Assembly: GCF_921293095.1 (NCBI RefSeq)
Contig: NC_060254.1
Location: 60,806,069-60,870,068, forward strand
DNA from: Ischnura elegans
Taxonomy: Eukaryota > Arthropoda > Insecta > Odonata > Coenagrionidae
Direction of reading: 5' to 3'
DNA length: 64,000 nucleotides
The notes under the pieces were generated by a model. That model worked only from the letters and a program-made list of their open reading frames with translations. It had not been told where the DNA came from and did no database searches. Position 1 is the first letter of the stretch. Every line of letters starts with the position of its first letter. This document shows positions 9,826 through 23,444 of the stretch, in pieces. The position numbers and the translations under genes are program-made.

Positions 9826-12800
9826 CACAGAAAGAGTTCAAATGGAGTGCTGCAATCTGTCGACCTAATCTGGACTGAAATGATATATTACGATATCACC
9901 TATCAACTCGATTCAAATTAATCAAGGGCAGATGAACTTAGTAAACATTGCTGTCCGTAAGTTCACCATGCCATGCCGTTCGCCCCATACTATAGTGAGA
10001 GGGAGGGATGGGAATAGGATAGCAAGCGGGTGGCGGTTGAGCTTGGAGTGAGGCGGGAAGACCAGATGTGCCGCGCCCACGTCACGGACACCACACAAAC
10101 ACATCCCCGGGCCACACGGGAGTACCACACGCGACCTCGCCTCCGACGCCTACGGAAATGCCTCCTCCTCCCCCATTTTACTACTCATCCCTCCCCTCTT
10201 CCGCCTTTTCATTCAACAAAACTCCATCCAGCCTTCAGCTCCATCCTCCCTACGCCGCCGTTGACTGCACGACGACGACGAAAAGGCAGCGACCCCTTGG
10301 GCGGGCGTGGGATTGAACCAGAGGAAAGACACGCTGACAACAATGGTTTGAAACAAGAAAAGCTGAGGATACTAATGAAGGGAATACTTAGAATTTTAAG
10401 AGCACATGGTAGCCTATAAACGTGATTCTCGTAGTGAATAATTAACAAATGACATACTACGACCTCAGTGCAAGCATGTATAAGAATCGGCATGGAGGAA
10501 ATACTTGAAACTTAATAGCATCAAAGATTATTTCGTCATGTCCATGAAATTACTTAAGTAATGAGTTATATTGTGGTTTGACTTAATTAAAGGATTTACA
10601 GCTTAATTACTCGAATTTTAGGATAGTTACGTACTTGGGTATTATTTATTCATTATTATTACGGTATAACGAAAGCTACATCTACTCTCGAGCTTTGTAT
10701 TACCAGTTGAATTCAACACAGCTCAACTAACGTAACCGTCATAACATTGCTAGAAGATTGTCACTGTCTCCTCCTATCTAGGTGCCAATAGAAGCCATCG
10801 GGTGTGTCATGGGAATCAAAGCCACACCTCCCAAATGAGGACATTGCAAAAAAATTAAAATATCGTAATCCTAATTAGTTCCATGAATCATACGCGAGGG
10901 CATGACCACGCCCTACACTGATACTCCGCGGTACTAATACTCTTATTATTCGCATATATTTAAATATAAAATATCATCAGGAGCCAATATTGAAAAATGA
11001 GTAAACCTTGAGGGAAAAATCTATGTTTATATTTGCTAATGGCTAACCCCTCGGGGGGCGAAAATAATAGATCCCCTACGAAGGAAAATCTAAATATGCC
11101 TAATTGCCTTACATGCTATCCCTTTCAAAACAAGTTTTGATTCGTGATAGTAATAATGCTGTTATTAAATGCCATTCAAATTTAAACTTATTAAAGTGAC
11201 TATGCTCCCAAAAACTTTTTAATTATTTCTTTCCATGAAGTTTTAGAAGGACATTGGTCCCATATATGTAATTATAAATCGTCTATTTCCCCTAAATTCC
11301 CGTTCATTATCTCTCAGCCGAAAGGAAGGAAAACACGGGATTTCCGACTGTTTATCTTCACTCCCTGAAAGACTTCTATCTTATCTTCCGTCTTAATTCA
11401 CGGCGTCGATAACATAACCCGCTCGTGGGTCCCAACCTACTTCCCTGCGCAGTGACATATCTGCCTATCTTAGAACCACATAAAATGCTTGAGACACGAA
11501 ATCAGTTTAGTTGAGAAACGCTGAGAGACAAGTTATACTCCCGATGCCCTAAGCCCAGAGAAAATTTGAGAATAACTTTATACCGCTGAAATAATGGTAA
11601 TAAATAGTAACATAGATCATTCGCCATGCGAACCTTTTGAATAAACGTCATATGTTCTAGTGGTTGGCCTTCCCTCCTTCCACATAATCTTTGAAGTATC
11701 TACAGTAATTGTTTCTTCCCTCAACATACATTCAAAATACTCGGATTCACTATTTTTAAACGCCCTACATTTTAAGGAAAGTAAGAATTTGTAATCTCTC
11801 ATTTAGCATTCAAAAATCAAGCAAAATATAAGAAACCCAGCCTGATTTTAATTTATGCGGGAACCACACAATATCATTTATTTTGTAAAAAATTTTAAAA
11901 CAAATTTTCGAACAAGAACATTTTTGGCCTGAGGGATATGAAGTTTAATACTCAAAGCTGCTAACCATGAAACAAGCAGCAGCGTTCGGATGTTTTCCTT
12001 AATTTTTTTGTTATGAAATGTTTCAGGACCTTGTCACAGCCTGATCTTTCACGCAATATTAAGATGGGATGAGAAAATACAACACAAAACCTCATACTTA
12101 TTGGATAAGTCCTCAATAACAAGTGCCCATTGCATAAAAGGTACTGAGAAGAAATAATTATAAGGTAGGATTTTACGTGAATATTATTTAAAAACTTAAG
12201 CAGCATGAAGACCCTATTCGTGCGAGCGGACACCCAAATCGAATGAAGTGAACTAGATGCAAACTTTGCAAAAAACTATAAGAACTTTTTTTCTCCTCAA
12301 TGCGAATCGGATTAACCTACTCGGTCATGACGTGTTGTAAACAATACATCGACGCTTATATTTTTTCCCTCTTTGTTAAGTGAAATGTCGTTACTGCTAA
12401 CTAGTTCAGAGTTTCCCGAACGATGACAGCATCATCCAGACGTATGATTCACAGAATTCGCTAATGTTGTTCGTCAACATCTAATTAACAAGAAAATGTT
12501 AAATTCAGACCAAACACTATGGTGCATACGTCCCGGAACTTAGGTGTTTTAACAAATGTAACAAGTGTAACCACTCCGACGCCTTTATCCCAACTGCGAC
12601 TCAGTTCCTCCTTCAACGACACTAACTTGAACCAAACGCACGAGAATGGAGGGACAACATGAGCCCAGGCTTCGAAACGAACAATTCTACGTTTATACAT
12701 TTTTTACTTCTTCTGGGGAGGAAGTCCTTATACTCCCGTCGGCCCAACACCACACACACACACACACTATAGCTTTCCCTGTGTGTCTTTTTTCTTCCCA

Positions 12801-12877
12801 GCCGATCGCTTCCGGCGGCAAGAGGAAAGAGTATTCCCGGCATCCGAAAATTGTGTTAGGGCGGACACATGTACAAG
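9826..12877. other. Mostly unassigned; GC-rich patch at 9960-10330
   Basis: The patch has C/T-rich stretches, a run of CpGs and a GACGACGACG tract near 10270. No exon with splice signals could be supported. The remainder up to 12877 is AT-rich, with a short CA repeat at about 12752-12768. No transposon termini were recognised. Confidence 0.35.
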
Positions 12878-13157
12878 CATAGGCGGATTTACGGGGTTGG
12901 AGGGATGCGGGGGTCCGAGCTCTCCCCCCCCGGACGCTTAAAAAATAAACAAGATTTTTAATGCGGTTATCATTACGTTCGTTTTGTTTTGTGCATCACG
13001 GAGCCTCAATCATTTTATTTAATATCAATAACTTTCACATAAAAATAAAGCAAATATTTTCAACAGAAATTGTTGCATCTTGTATTGAATCTCAATTATG
13101 GGATGACCAGTCAGACCATTGTGGCCCCCCCCAGAAAAAATCCTGGATCCGCCCCGG
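12878..13157 (-). mobile_element. hAT-like MITE (GGCGGATCC family), copy 1
   Basis: The reverse complement aligns along its length with the element at 52570-52846, including the shared blocks GCTCCGT and ATAACCG...TTAAAAATCTTG...TTTTAAGCGTC. Termini are CATAGGCGGAT and the inverse of CCGGGGCGGATCC. No clear target duplication remains. Noncoding. Confidence 0.75.
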
Positions 13158-16100
13158 TGAATTCGACGCAAACTTCACAGGCTACATTTTTATGGATAGG
13201 CAGACCCCTGAAATTTGAATGCCCCATTTATTTCATGAAAGGGAATATGTCTGTCACATTTAGCGGCATTAGCTACTTCTAATGTAGTCTGCGAATGAGA
13301 AAGAATGATCTGTTGAAATATTATCTTTATTTTATTCGTGAAGCTGAAACGTGCTGACCCAAGATCATTCTCGTAGCCCACGTCACCAAAGTTGTCAGGA
13401 TAATGGGCGAGTTATGTTAATGGCCCATGGCTGCGGGGAAAAAGGATGCTAAGTCCGGTCTATTTGGAGGGGGGGGCTATATAAATATCATCACATATGA
13501 ATTCTTAGCTGGGGTCGTTTCACCAATTATCGTCCGACCACATGGCCCAGCTAATTAAGGGCGATAGAATATTTTGATAGCGGACTACCCATCGACGATG
13601 AATGTTATTCAAGCAATAATTATCGTTTGGATAGTTCCTTACGTGACTCTCGTCACGTAATCCTCACAGGCAGGAACCCATTTTCCTCTCTTCCTCCTCC
13701 GTTTGGGTCCAGTCCATGTTCCCCATACTTTCCAAATGCTGTTCATGTTTATGGTCGGTTTTAATGGCCAGCTATTCGAGAAAAAAATCTCACTTCACCG
13801 CGGTCGACTTCTCAAAGGAAACGGCTATCCGAAGGAGCGCTTTCTTGTGTGAACCCAGAGAGTCGTATATCAATTAAAATAATTTTTTCTCGTGAATTTC
13901 GAGTGGCTCTGACGTCTTAAATCTTTTGTACGTTTCGTGTGGCGAGCTTACATATTTCTGATTGCGGTGTTGATGGTGAATGGGGAAGACATTTTTCGTG
14001 CATCACACCTTTACATTTTGAATATCTTTGTAAGTTAACCGGGGAGCAGATATATCTCCCGTGAGTTTAACTTTTAAAATTATTATCCGAGGAATTAATT
14101 TCGCTGGAACGTAGAAAACAACTGAGGACTAATTAGGAACCGGAAATTAGGTCAGTAAGCAAGATTTTCTGCGTTACCAAAGCGTAGTGACATGGACTCC
14201 ATCTAACTGTAAGCATCACTTGGAACCCGGCCATAAAAAAGGCGGGAAAGCCAACAACAATACGAAATAACCAGCGGCAACCAAGGTGAAGGAGAAGGTG
14301 TAAATATATCCTGGAACACTACTGACATCGGCATCATCAGCCCTGAAGATGTTGTGATCGTCTGCCATAGTAACGTCGCCCTACGACAATCAGACCCTAA
14401 CCCTGTTGGAAACCCGAGAAGAATTCATTTAAGTCATTCACCAAAAAAGCCTCAAGAGTTTTCATCAGAGCCTGGTGAAGTCACAGAGATAATATGAATC
14501 GAAAGAATAATAGCATATTCACACTGTGGGGTTTTAATGCCTCTCTGTGGCACGCTGATTTTGAAGAGCCTTTGAGAATATATTAAATACCGATTAACAA
14601 ATACGTTTCTCAGGTTTTAGTCAGGTTCTTAATAGTATGAATTTCCTCAGTTTTATCTGGGTGATAAATTAATTGAATGCGATGCTTTATTTCTCATTAA
14701 GTGGGTGAAGTTAGTGGGTATTTCTTCTGGAAAATTTTACTCTCAATTGTATTCCTCCTTAATCGTCTTACATTTGGTTCATTATCGTGGATTACTCATA
14801 ATATTCCTGGAGTATTTCTTACTTCCATTTCGTTCCAGCTCGACCCTGTCGCAGTTGAACAATGAAAAATCATGTTTACCCCAATCATAAAATTGCTAGC
14901 CATACATTGATATCTGCCATAGTCCCATTCATCAATTCACTCATAGTTGACAATCGCATTTACATTGAAGTTAAAAATCGTCGTTTGTTTGTATCAGACG
15001 ATTTTTATCGGAGAAAAGTTTGAAAAGTTTCGAAGAAAAGTGGGGTCGTTTACGACGTAGTAGTTCAGTTATTACGGTAGTCGCTTTCCATGCGTGAGAA
15101 CAGAGATCGAGACTCATTTTTTTGTAATTCCTTTCAAATTTTTCTTTTACGGATGCAATCAATACACCATTTTTTATGATTTGCACTTAAAACTTTATTT
15201 TTCTGCGTGATGATTCTTTTCCGCTGCATAAAAAAATGAATGCCGTAGGTATACCGATAATTACAGGAATATCAATGGAGGAACACCGGGAAATAATTTC
15301 CGTGTAATTCCAATGAATAACGAAGGATTATCGAAATATAATGGATAAGTACTACAAGGTAGTATTCCTGAGTCTCAGCAGTAACGCTCTTGAAATATAA
15401 AGAATACGGAATAGTGATAAATGCCGCAGGAATACTTGAGCAGTTTATCTCGGAACATTATTTTCCCCAAATGTACGAGGTTGTGTATTAATTCCGGAAA
15501 TGTGGTAAATAATTCGACTAAACATATGCATTTTTCACATTAGTCGGGAATCGTGGATTTGGTTCAATCCACTAACTCTTGATTTTATTATGAACGCTCC
15601 AATGACTTGAATCATTGCCCTGAACCAGAAAAGTTTTACCGAATCGTTTACCGAAATTAATACTATTAATACTTTCATTTATAAAAATTTTTGCATCGAC
15701 AATGTCACCAAGCGTACATAAATAGACACTATTACAACAAAATGTACTAGTACGGAATAAAATACTGCAGTGAACGTGAACTAAAGGGTGAGAAAATTCT
15801 TTCTCACGAGCACGAAAGCCAAAATATAAGATATACGACATACCCTAGAATCTTCCTGCCATGAGCATAATGTTATCAACGCCAGATAAACTCACACTAC
15901 GCAAATACTTCGTAAACCCTCAATAGAATCCAGAAAAAACCAGTGCCATCGAGTTCGCATTCCAGTCTGTCCCACACAATAAATCCACACCTCAGTCAGG
16001 GACGAGAGATAACAGGGAGGAAATGGGAGGAAGAAACGTCCTCTACCTAAAATTCGCTTGCTCACCACTATACAGTAACCTCAAGGGACGGGAAATTTTT

Positions 16101-17558
16101 AGTGACAGCAATAACAGCGGAAGTATTAGATACCGCGCATTTACGCCCGTTTTAAATCACCATAATAAGAATTTTTTAATCCCATTCAGATGTATCTGCG
16201 TAAAAGTAAACGAAAATTATTTCCATAATAATTTTTATGTTTACCCCGATTCTTCCCTCAAACGAGCCTCAGAACAAAATGAAAGCATGAGTATTCAAAA
16301 CGGCCGAGCATGGGAAGTCGTCATCGTAAGCTGATCTGAAAACACATTGAGTAGGTGAGTTCCCCAGGAAAATGAAAGCAGGATATCCTCTTGAACTACG
16401 ACAACTGAAACTAGCCAGATAACTAACAAAAGTTTTTTGGCATTTCTTGTCGGCAAGACTTGAACTAGGCAAAATTAATTTTTTCACATGTGTGATTTTA
16501 CGGTCACTACACATTTTTAATCAGTAAGTAGCATTGCGAATGGGAAACGGAAGAGAACCCGTAAAGTCAGCTGCCTTACATATTTTCACCCGCGCGCAAA
16601 CTTGAGAAAAGTTTACTGATACATTTTTTTCCTTTTCAGAAAACCACACACACCCCTTTTCATTTAAAACTCAAACAAATTCTACTATCCCGATAAGCTA
16701 TCTACGAGAATGGTATAAAAAAGTGGTATAAGTAATTGTGTATATCCAGGAAAAGCTTATAATGGAACACCACAAGGTAAAACAAGAGTTAGTGAATTTT
16801 ATCTACGAGAAAGACACGTTAGCAGACGAGCTGAAACATACAATTTAACTCGGGTTAACTCAAAACCCTCGTAAGTTTTTTTTTGTCTCCCCCTTACGTT
16901 GGTAACGTAGTTCATGTATCAGCCTTAAGGAACTACCTTCAAACATCCATACGTAATGGCAGTAAAAAACTTTTAAATCTCTCTCCCGGTCAGTAATCCG
17001 ATATCATGACATACTTTCCCCGTCCAAGACAAGAGATCTTCATTCGCGTTCTCGCGCCGCTCGGAAGTTTTACGGGGTGTTTATCGTGCACTAAATGGAC
17101 AGCAGGTGTCACGAAACGTCACGCGTCACCTCGCATAGAGAGCGCGCAATACCCCGTAAATCACGTTTCCTTTGTGGGGCGGAAACTGTTCTGGCACGCG
17201 CGCAAATTTCGTTTACAACCAGCGGAAGAGCCCGTTTACACTCGATTCGGCGGACAAATGTAAGGACCGATATCTTATTTGCCCCATCAAAACTGAACAA
17301 CCTCGTTTTCAATATTTTTCCATCCATACATCGAGGAATATTGAATTAAATATTTATTCTTTGACTTCTGATCACAGAATCTTTGCTATAACAGATCAAA
17401 ACTTTGAAAGAACAAACTGGAATATCATCTGAATATATTAGGTATGGAAACTCACACTCAGATAACAGTAAATCAATTTTTTTAATGATAGAGCTCTTCA
17501 GTAAAACCAAATTGGCTTAGAAAAGTATCCTACCGATTAAGGAAGGTTTGCAGGGAGT
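13158..17558. other. Mostly unassigned; hammerhead-family relic at 14340-14455
   Basis: At 14340-14455 (plus) a worn copy of the hammerhead-like retroelement reads CCTGAAGATG, a degraded core, GTAACGTCG, then CCTGTTGGAAACCCGAGAAG, matching the unit at 54.1 kb. Elsewhere I saw only short ORFs. A small inverted pair (TTACGGGGT / ACCCCGTAA) lies at about 17070-17160. Confidence 0.45.
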
Positions 17559-17706
17559 CAGTGGCTGATCTATGTGGGGGGGAGGGGGGGGTTGGGTATC
17601 CAATTTACACTAGATAGAATGGTATTTCCTCCAACCCTCATTGCTGCTGGGATATTTAACCCCACTTCGCCCCCCCCCCCCTTGTCCTATCCTGGATCCA
17701 CCACTG
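17559..17706. mobile_element. Short hAT-like MITE (GGCGGATCC family relative)
   Basis: Starts CAGTGGCTGATCTATG and ends with the inverse of CAGTGGTGGATCCAGG, with G-run and C-run blocks inside. Flanking octamers CAGGGAGT and CATTGAGT agree at 6 of 8 positions. At about 148 bp it is shorter than related copies, so it is probably internally deleted. Confidence 0.65.
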
Positions 17707-19099
17707 CATTGAGTATTTAAGAGGTAAGTAATTTGGGGGTCTCCCATCCCATTATGGACTTCTCTCTTCAATTCGCAATAACAACTACTCCCTTTCGTTC
17801 TATCTAAAAAATTGTTTTCTCTTCCTTCCTCTCCCTCATTTACCCTCTGTTTTCCGTATCTCTTCCACACTCATAACTCGCTCCATCCACACCTTATGCC
17901 TCATCCTCATCTCATATAGAAACTGCCTCTCCTTACTCATCATACTCTCTAAAATTCATCGATCCAACCCCTTTCCGTCCAACAGAAACTAAATTTCTTT
18001 TTTGCCCGGTGAAATCTTCAGCCCTTTCTGAAATCACCGAGACATCATCGAAATGCGTATAACTACGAACCACAGCCCGAATTTCACAATATTCTGATTA
18101 TGATTATTAGTAATGTAGGTTATAAAAAGGCAATACTATTTTAGCGCTCTTTTTCGGAGATATAGCCATAAGCTCAGCGATGTTGGCTAAATTGCATCAC
18201 AAAGCGCATATGAGAAAGAATACATGAACATACGACACGAATTTTACTTTGCTATCAGAAGAGCAACTTGGAAAGGATGCATACTTTCCAAAGCCGAGAT
18301 TAAATTCGCATCTTCTTACTTCCCTAAAATTGACTTAGAAATCACCGAGGCATCAATTATTCCACCCACCACAAAGATCGACATGTCCAACACCAAATCG
18401 AAATCATCAACTCCACTCACCTCACTAATGACCACTAAAGTTTTAAAAGTCACATCATTTATAAGCATTACCAATCCATAGCGCAACAAAAGGTACACAC
18501 TTTGGGATAAACTTCTAAGTTTTTTGAATGGTCGCTTGCATGCCTTCAACAAAAGCCTTGTGTGGATGACGACGCCTCTCACAAGTCGGGGACGAACAAG
18601 AAAGTACAGTATTTATGGAGAAAACAATCAACAGTCTTCATTCACCCGTCGTAGTGAAGCACTTTGATTGCTTTCCGCGGGATCGTAAATACGTCGCGTT
18701 CCTCACTACTACTCCTAGTCCAACGCCGCCAAAGAACAGGGGGGGGGGAAGAAAGGGACGCGAGAAAACAGACACATAGTAGCAGCAGTACAAGATAATA
18801 GCCTCTGGCGCGTGATCCTACAGCGCTGGTCACGCGGTGGACCCGTGGATGACCGAGTCCGTCAGGCGTAGAGAGAGAGATGGGTGAATTATAAATGTAA
18901 TAAACCCGAGGACGTTGTGAATAACTGGAGGCGCTGTTTCCGAGTTTTTGGCTTGGTCAAAGTTCCGCCATCTTACAATTAATATGACAATTTTCTTAAC
19001 CAGTGCCGCAACGGCTCCGGTTAAGAAAAGACATATTATCAAATAAGACTTTTATCAATTTTGGCGCCACAAAATTTCTAATACCACATTCGCAACTAA
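17707..19099. other. No recognised feature
   Basis: Pyrimidine-rich sequence at 17760-17940, then AT-rich DNA and a moderately CpG-rich part near 18640-18850. Nothing assignable. Confidence 0.35.
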
Positions 19100-19103
19100 A
19101 ACA

Positions 19104-19255
19104 TTTTTTTTCGTTTTGTTTGTTCAATATTTGCTGAAAAAAGTTGGTGGTTGGGGTGAATTGCTTGGGTGAATCGTTGTATTGTACTGTACATTTTTTT
19201 CGATTTGTTTGTATTTACTGAAAAAAGTTGGTGGTTGGGTGAATCGTTGTACTTT
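19104..19255. repeat. Two-unit imperfect tandem duplication
   Basis: Two adjacent units share TTTGTTTGT, then TGAAAAAAGTTGGTGGTTGG and GGGTGAATCGTTGTA. The first is about 85 bp and the second about 65 bp. A third weak echo (AAAAAAAAGTTGG) lies near 19345. No protein signal. Confidence 0.7.
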
Positions 19256-19859
19256 TCTGTGTTCCGTCACAGCTAATTTTGCCATGATACCACTGGACCT
19301 ACAGCAACGCAAACACTTTTTCGGGTGCACTTTTGCAGTTACAAAAAAAAGTTGGTTTTTCTTGGTTACCCAGCCTTTTCATTATTTTATTTAACACTCT
19401 GTATTTTTAAGGAAATTAAATCATTGAGGGGATGAGAAGTCAACGGGTACAAGTTATTTATTTTCTAAAGAGCGTTAGGTACAGACACTGATAAAAGAAA
19501 TACGCAAAAACTTGGTTGCCAAGGGAGAGAGGAGTCTCTGTTCTGTACTGACATCGAGTGGAATATAAAATGCACTACAAAATATCTAATTTCTCTCTTT
19601 CGTTTCCTTTACCTAATTTCTTTACCTAACTCTGTACAGAACGGGAAGATAATTGTACGCCACGGCTTCTCACACTCTCAATTAAGGTCGGACGACAAGG
19701 TCGTTTCCCATTAATTTTTTGCCTAAATCGAAAGATTGTTATTCCTGGAGTACGTTTTTCACGCTTTTTCATTTTTAAATGACGATATCTATTTTTCGCG
19801 CTTAAATGAAAAGTGAAAATTTTCAAAAACGCGACGACTAATTGTAAGTATGAATGCTG

Positions 19860-20800
19860 GGAAAAGCCCGTGTGACGTCATTCTGATTCCGGCTGCCACC
19901 GTGCGAAGCCACCTTGATGCAAGGCTATGAGCGCCGCTACGATGCAGGCTGCTAGCGGGTAGCAGAGTTCCCAGCTAGCAGGTAGCGCTCGGATTAAATA
20001 AGGATTATTAATACCCTATCAAGCGAAGGAAACTTTCCGACCTTAGGCAATTTTAATTGGTGATTAGTAAGAGATGTTTCCCTGAGCACTTTTCCTCATG
20101 CATGCATTGGTAATCTCAGACGATGTAAAACTCCTGAATAGTTGTACAGCATCTAAGTCCCTGTGACGTCACGTGGAGTGGCATCGCATGGGCACCAATC
20201 TGGCTTTTTTCAAATGAGGTTAAAATTGATCATTAACATTCGTCAAGACTGGAATTACCAAAACCAAAAAATTGTATATTATGAACCCACTAATGGTGGG
20301 TAAAGAATCGCAAACAATGCCTTTCGTTTTCTTTGGTGAAGGAAACTACCCTATTGTCAGAAACAAACTCAAATCTCAGAATGGGTAAAATTACGCAATT
20401 GCATTGTTGATACTCGCTCGAAGCTCTCGTTTAATTAAGCTCAAAGATAAACTATGGCGATCAAAATATTGTGAATCGCATACGTGCACAAACACAGATG
20501 ATGGACGCGCACGTAAATTGACGGGGGCGATAGATAGATGGCTAATTCTGCTTCTCCCGGCGGAACGTCGCATTTAGAGCGCGCGACGTGAGAAAGCGTA
20601 GGGTGGGCGATTCCCGCGCCTCCGAAGGGACCTCCCCCTTCTGCCCCCTCTCCTCTCCCCCCACCCACCCGAGTTCATTCATCGCCGCCGCTACGCCACA
20701 ACACGGAGGCGGCTTCCCATTTCTCGCGGAAGTCAACGCACACTCACACACAAGGGAGATCGACCAAGGAGATCGACACGAACCGAGATGAAGGCTTGTT
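19860..20800. promoter_or_regulatory. CpG-richer zone with two CRE-like sites
   Basis: Exact TGACGTCA palindromes occur at 19873-19880 and 20164-20171. At 20500-20780 the sequence becomes GC-rich with many CpGs (CGCGCGACG, CGCCGCCGCTACG). This could be a promoter, but I found no associated coding exon, so the call rests on composition and short sites only. Confidence 0.3.
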
Positions 20801-21326
20801 CCTCCATTTTTTTTTATTGTGAGCGCGCGAATTCAGTCACCCAAGTTAATAAGCCCCAGTTATCCTCATTACGGGACAATGACGGCGAATCTCACGTATC
20901 GAACGTGCCTGAATTGTGGCAATCTCCCGTTTAACATGTAGAAATTTCGATAATTCTCTAACGTTTAGGTAAAAAGTTTTACTAAAAATCCTACTCATTC
21001 CGTGAAGTTCTCTCTCCATTGCTTTCGGGGTAGCAGCGTCGAAGTTGATTTCAGATGAAGTTACGCGGCCAGGAAACGTCATCTGAAATCATATTCGACG
21101 CAGCCAATCCGGCAAAAATTGAGAGAACTGCAATCAATCTTTGAGAATGCCTCAAGAAGAAAATCATTTCATGCACTTAATAGCTAATTAGTTCGGATAA
21201 ATCAACATTAAGAATGTACAAAAAGAAAACAGGATAGACCTTGCAGATTCAAACATTGCAAAATGCAATACGGAATTTTTAACCTGTCGACGCGAGTCGC
21301 CAAATGAAAGAAAAGGTCCTTTGTTT

Positions 21327-21547
21327 AGGCCTGTTCACACGATACATCAACACGTACGTCTGTTTGCATGAATGATATTTGTGGACCGGAACGGAACATG
21401 TACGAATGCATGAACCAAACTAGAAAAGGTTCTATTTTCTGTGCATGCACAAGTTGGGTGGTTATACGGTGCATTTAGACCTTCATTCTCGCGTTCATAC
21501 ACTTAGACATTAACCCGTAGGTTTTAACATATCGTGTAAACAGGCCT
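21327..21547. mobile_element. Harbinger-like MITE, divergent copy
   Basis: The left end is AGGCCTGTTCACACGATA and the right is the inverse of AGGCCTGTTTACACGATA. Flanks are TTT and TTA, one mismatch from a 3-bp TWA duplication. Terminus design matches the AGGCCGTTTTACACGG copies at 7.4 and 22.0 kb, though the interior differs. Confidence 0.75.
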
Positions 21548-22006
21548 TTACCTCCGGCAAACGTGTTATTGCCTCACCATCACTTCAAACGGTTCGCCAT
21601 CAAGGGATAAAGAATTTACACTGTCAAGTTCCGCCTGTACCTATTAGTACATCTTATTTGAGCTATAAGTTCGGTTGTTTTACTCTTTCATTAAATGCCA
21701 GAAAGCAAAATGTAATCCCACTAGAGGCAGAATTAAAAAAAAACACTCCAATAACATACGAAAAAAAATGGAAGGATCACAAATTCCTCCAAAGTAGGAA
21801 TGAAAAGGCAAAATATTTTTTGACATGCTCCTCAGGATGAGATTTAAAATGTGGAATGTCAAATAATTTTCCATCACGATGAAGCGTCGCTTGGACTCGG
21901 CTGTAAATCAGCAAAAGAATGTAAGGAAAGACGAAGAAGAAAAAAGAAAATTTCATTCCTTGCGAAGCTTAGGAGGGGTTGACGAAATTTCACTGAGCAG
22001 GTATTA

Positions 22007-22240
22007 AGGCCGTTTTACACGGTACACGGAATTGCGTAGGTTAGAGCTGCATTAATTTCTAAAATGGCGTCGAATTGCGCGAATGCATGAACGAAATTAG
22101 AACAGGGGCTATTTTGCCGTATCGCATCCACGCATTCTCGCATGTGTTCTAGCAATTCACCGCTTTACACTACGCAATTTTGAATGCGCCTTCACACGTA
22201 CGTCAGACTGCGCAATTCCGTGTACCGTGTAAAACGGCCT
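22007..22240. mobile_element. Harbinger-like MITE, intact copy
   Basis: Perfect terminal inverted repeats of about 30 bp begin AGGCCGTTTTACACGGTAC. Exact TTA flanks lie at 22004-22006 and 22241-22243. The 234-bp interior is noncoding and aligns with the interrupted copy at 7398-8110. Perfect termini suggest this is among the younger elements in the window. Confidence 0.9.
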
Positions 22241-23282
22241 TTATTCAGGGCGCATAGGGCAAAAGAAAGGCCCCCCGGATACATTACTAAATACTTGAAA
22301 CGGACACCATACTTCGCGAGCAGCTCGACGATTTGAGCATAGGACAAAGCGGTCTGCTATCAAACGGATCCACAGGTAACGTGAAAATCATAACACGTGC
22401 CATGCAAGAAAGGAAATGGATAGCCCAGCCGTCCAGCAACCGCATCCTTGACGTAATTCTAACTTAGCTATGCTACATTTCACCACAAAATGTCCCGCGA
22501 AAATTGCCCATCGCATGCAAAGCGAGTCGGGTCAAAAATTCTTCCATTCCACGCCACGAGGAGGGGGGTAAAATCAACCATACCATTACTTACGTCCGCT
22601 ACTCCAATGTCGTCCCTCCTGCTAAGAAAAGTCCTACACATAAAAGCCCCTGCGGTAGAAGGTAAAATGGACCAGGTGAAACTTAATACCCCACAAGAGT
22701 ACCACACAATAATCTGTCCCGGAGCCACAGAGGTTACCAGAGACTTAGCGGCACCGAATGATACATAAAAAGTCTTCAATTCAGCGCTACGAAAATAATA
22801 ACAACATCACTTAAACGGCAATCAAAACTTTTCAAGATTACCTACCCCCCACACTGTTACTGGCATGTGAGACTGCCCTATCAACCACGGGACTCGGGAC
22901 GGTTTCGAAAAAATTTGCATCAGAATGGTTAAAATGGGAGGGGTGTGGAGTGCGGACTTAAAACCCTTTTGAATGAGACGATGGAACATGAAAGTCGGGA
23001 TGGAGAGAATGGAGAAGATATTTGAGAGGGGGAAGAAGATGGGGGATTACAAAACCGCTGAGGAGAACCTTATCTCTCTTCAAGACGAGGAGTAAGTTGG
23101 CACGCGGAATGGGACGTCCGAAGGAAATACGCATGAGCCGAGACGGGCCAAAAACACGGAATGATACGCAGAAGTAGAGAGGAAAAAACTTAAAGCGGCA
23201 TCGGCGTAATTGTTTTGTACAACGGTTTATTGAATTATCCAAAGTAAAATATATTTTACTTCCCTACAACTATTCACGCTGA
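22241..23282. other. No recognised feature
   Basis: The two overlapping ORFs at 22480-22779 on opposite strands show no motif and no splice context. Nothing else was identified. Confidence 0.35.
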
Positions 23283-23444
23283 CAAGGAGACATCGCGAGG
23301 ATCCCGACACCGATGTTGTTTACGGAAAACTAACCCGGGCCAATGGGAAAAAAAGCCAGGACACTTTTTCTCCATTTCCTGTATATTTTCAGACAATAGC
23401 ACTGGCATTCAAATCCCGAGCAACACTCTCGTGATGTCTCCTTG
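23283..23444. mobile_element. Small inverted-repeat element
   Basis: Ends CAAGGAGACATCGCGAG and the inverse of CAAGGAGACATCACGAG form a 17-bp terminal inverted repeat with one mismatch around about 130 bp. Possible MITE of unknown superfamily; no clear target duplication. Confidence 0.5.

Noticed and set aside
9365..9868. 167-codon ORF, longest on the plus strand
   Set aside because: It runs through both termini and both target duplications of a hAT-like MITE, so it is a chance reading across an insertion.
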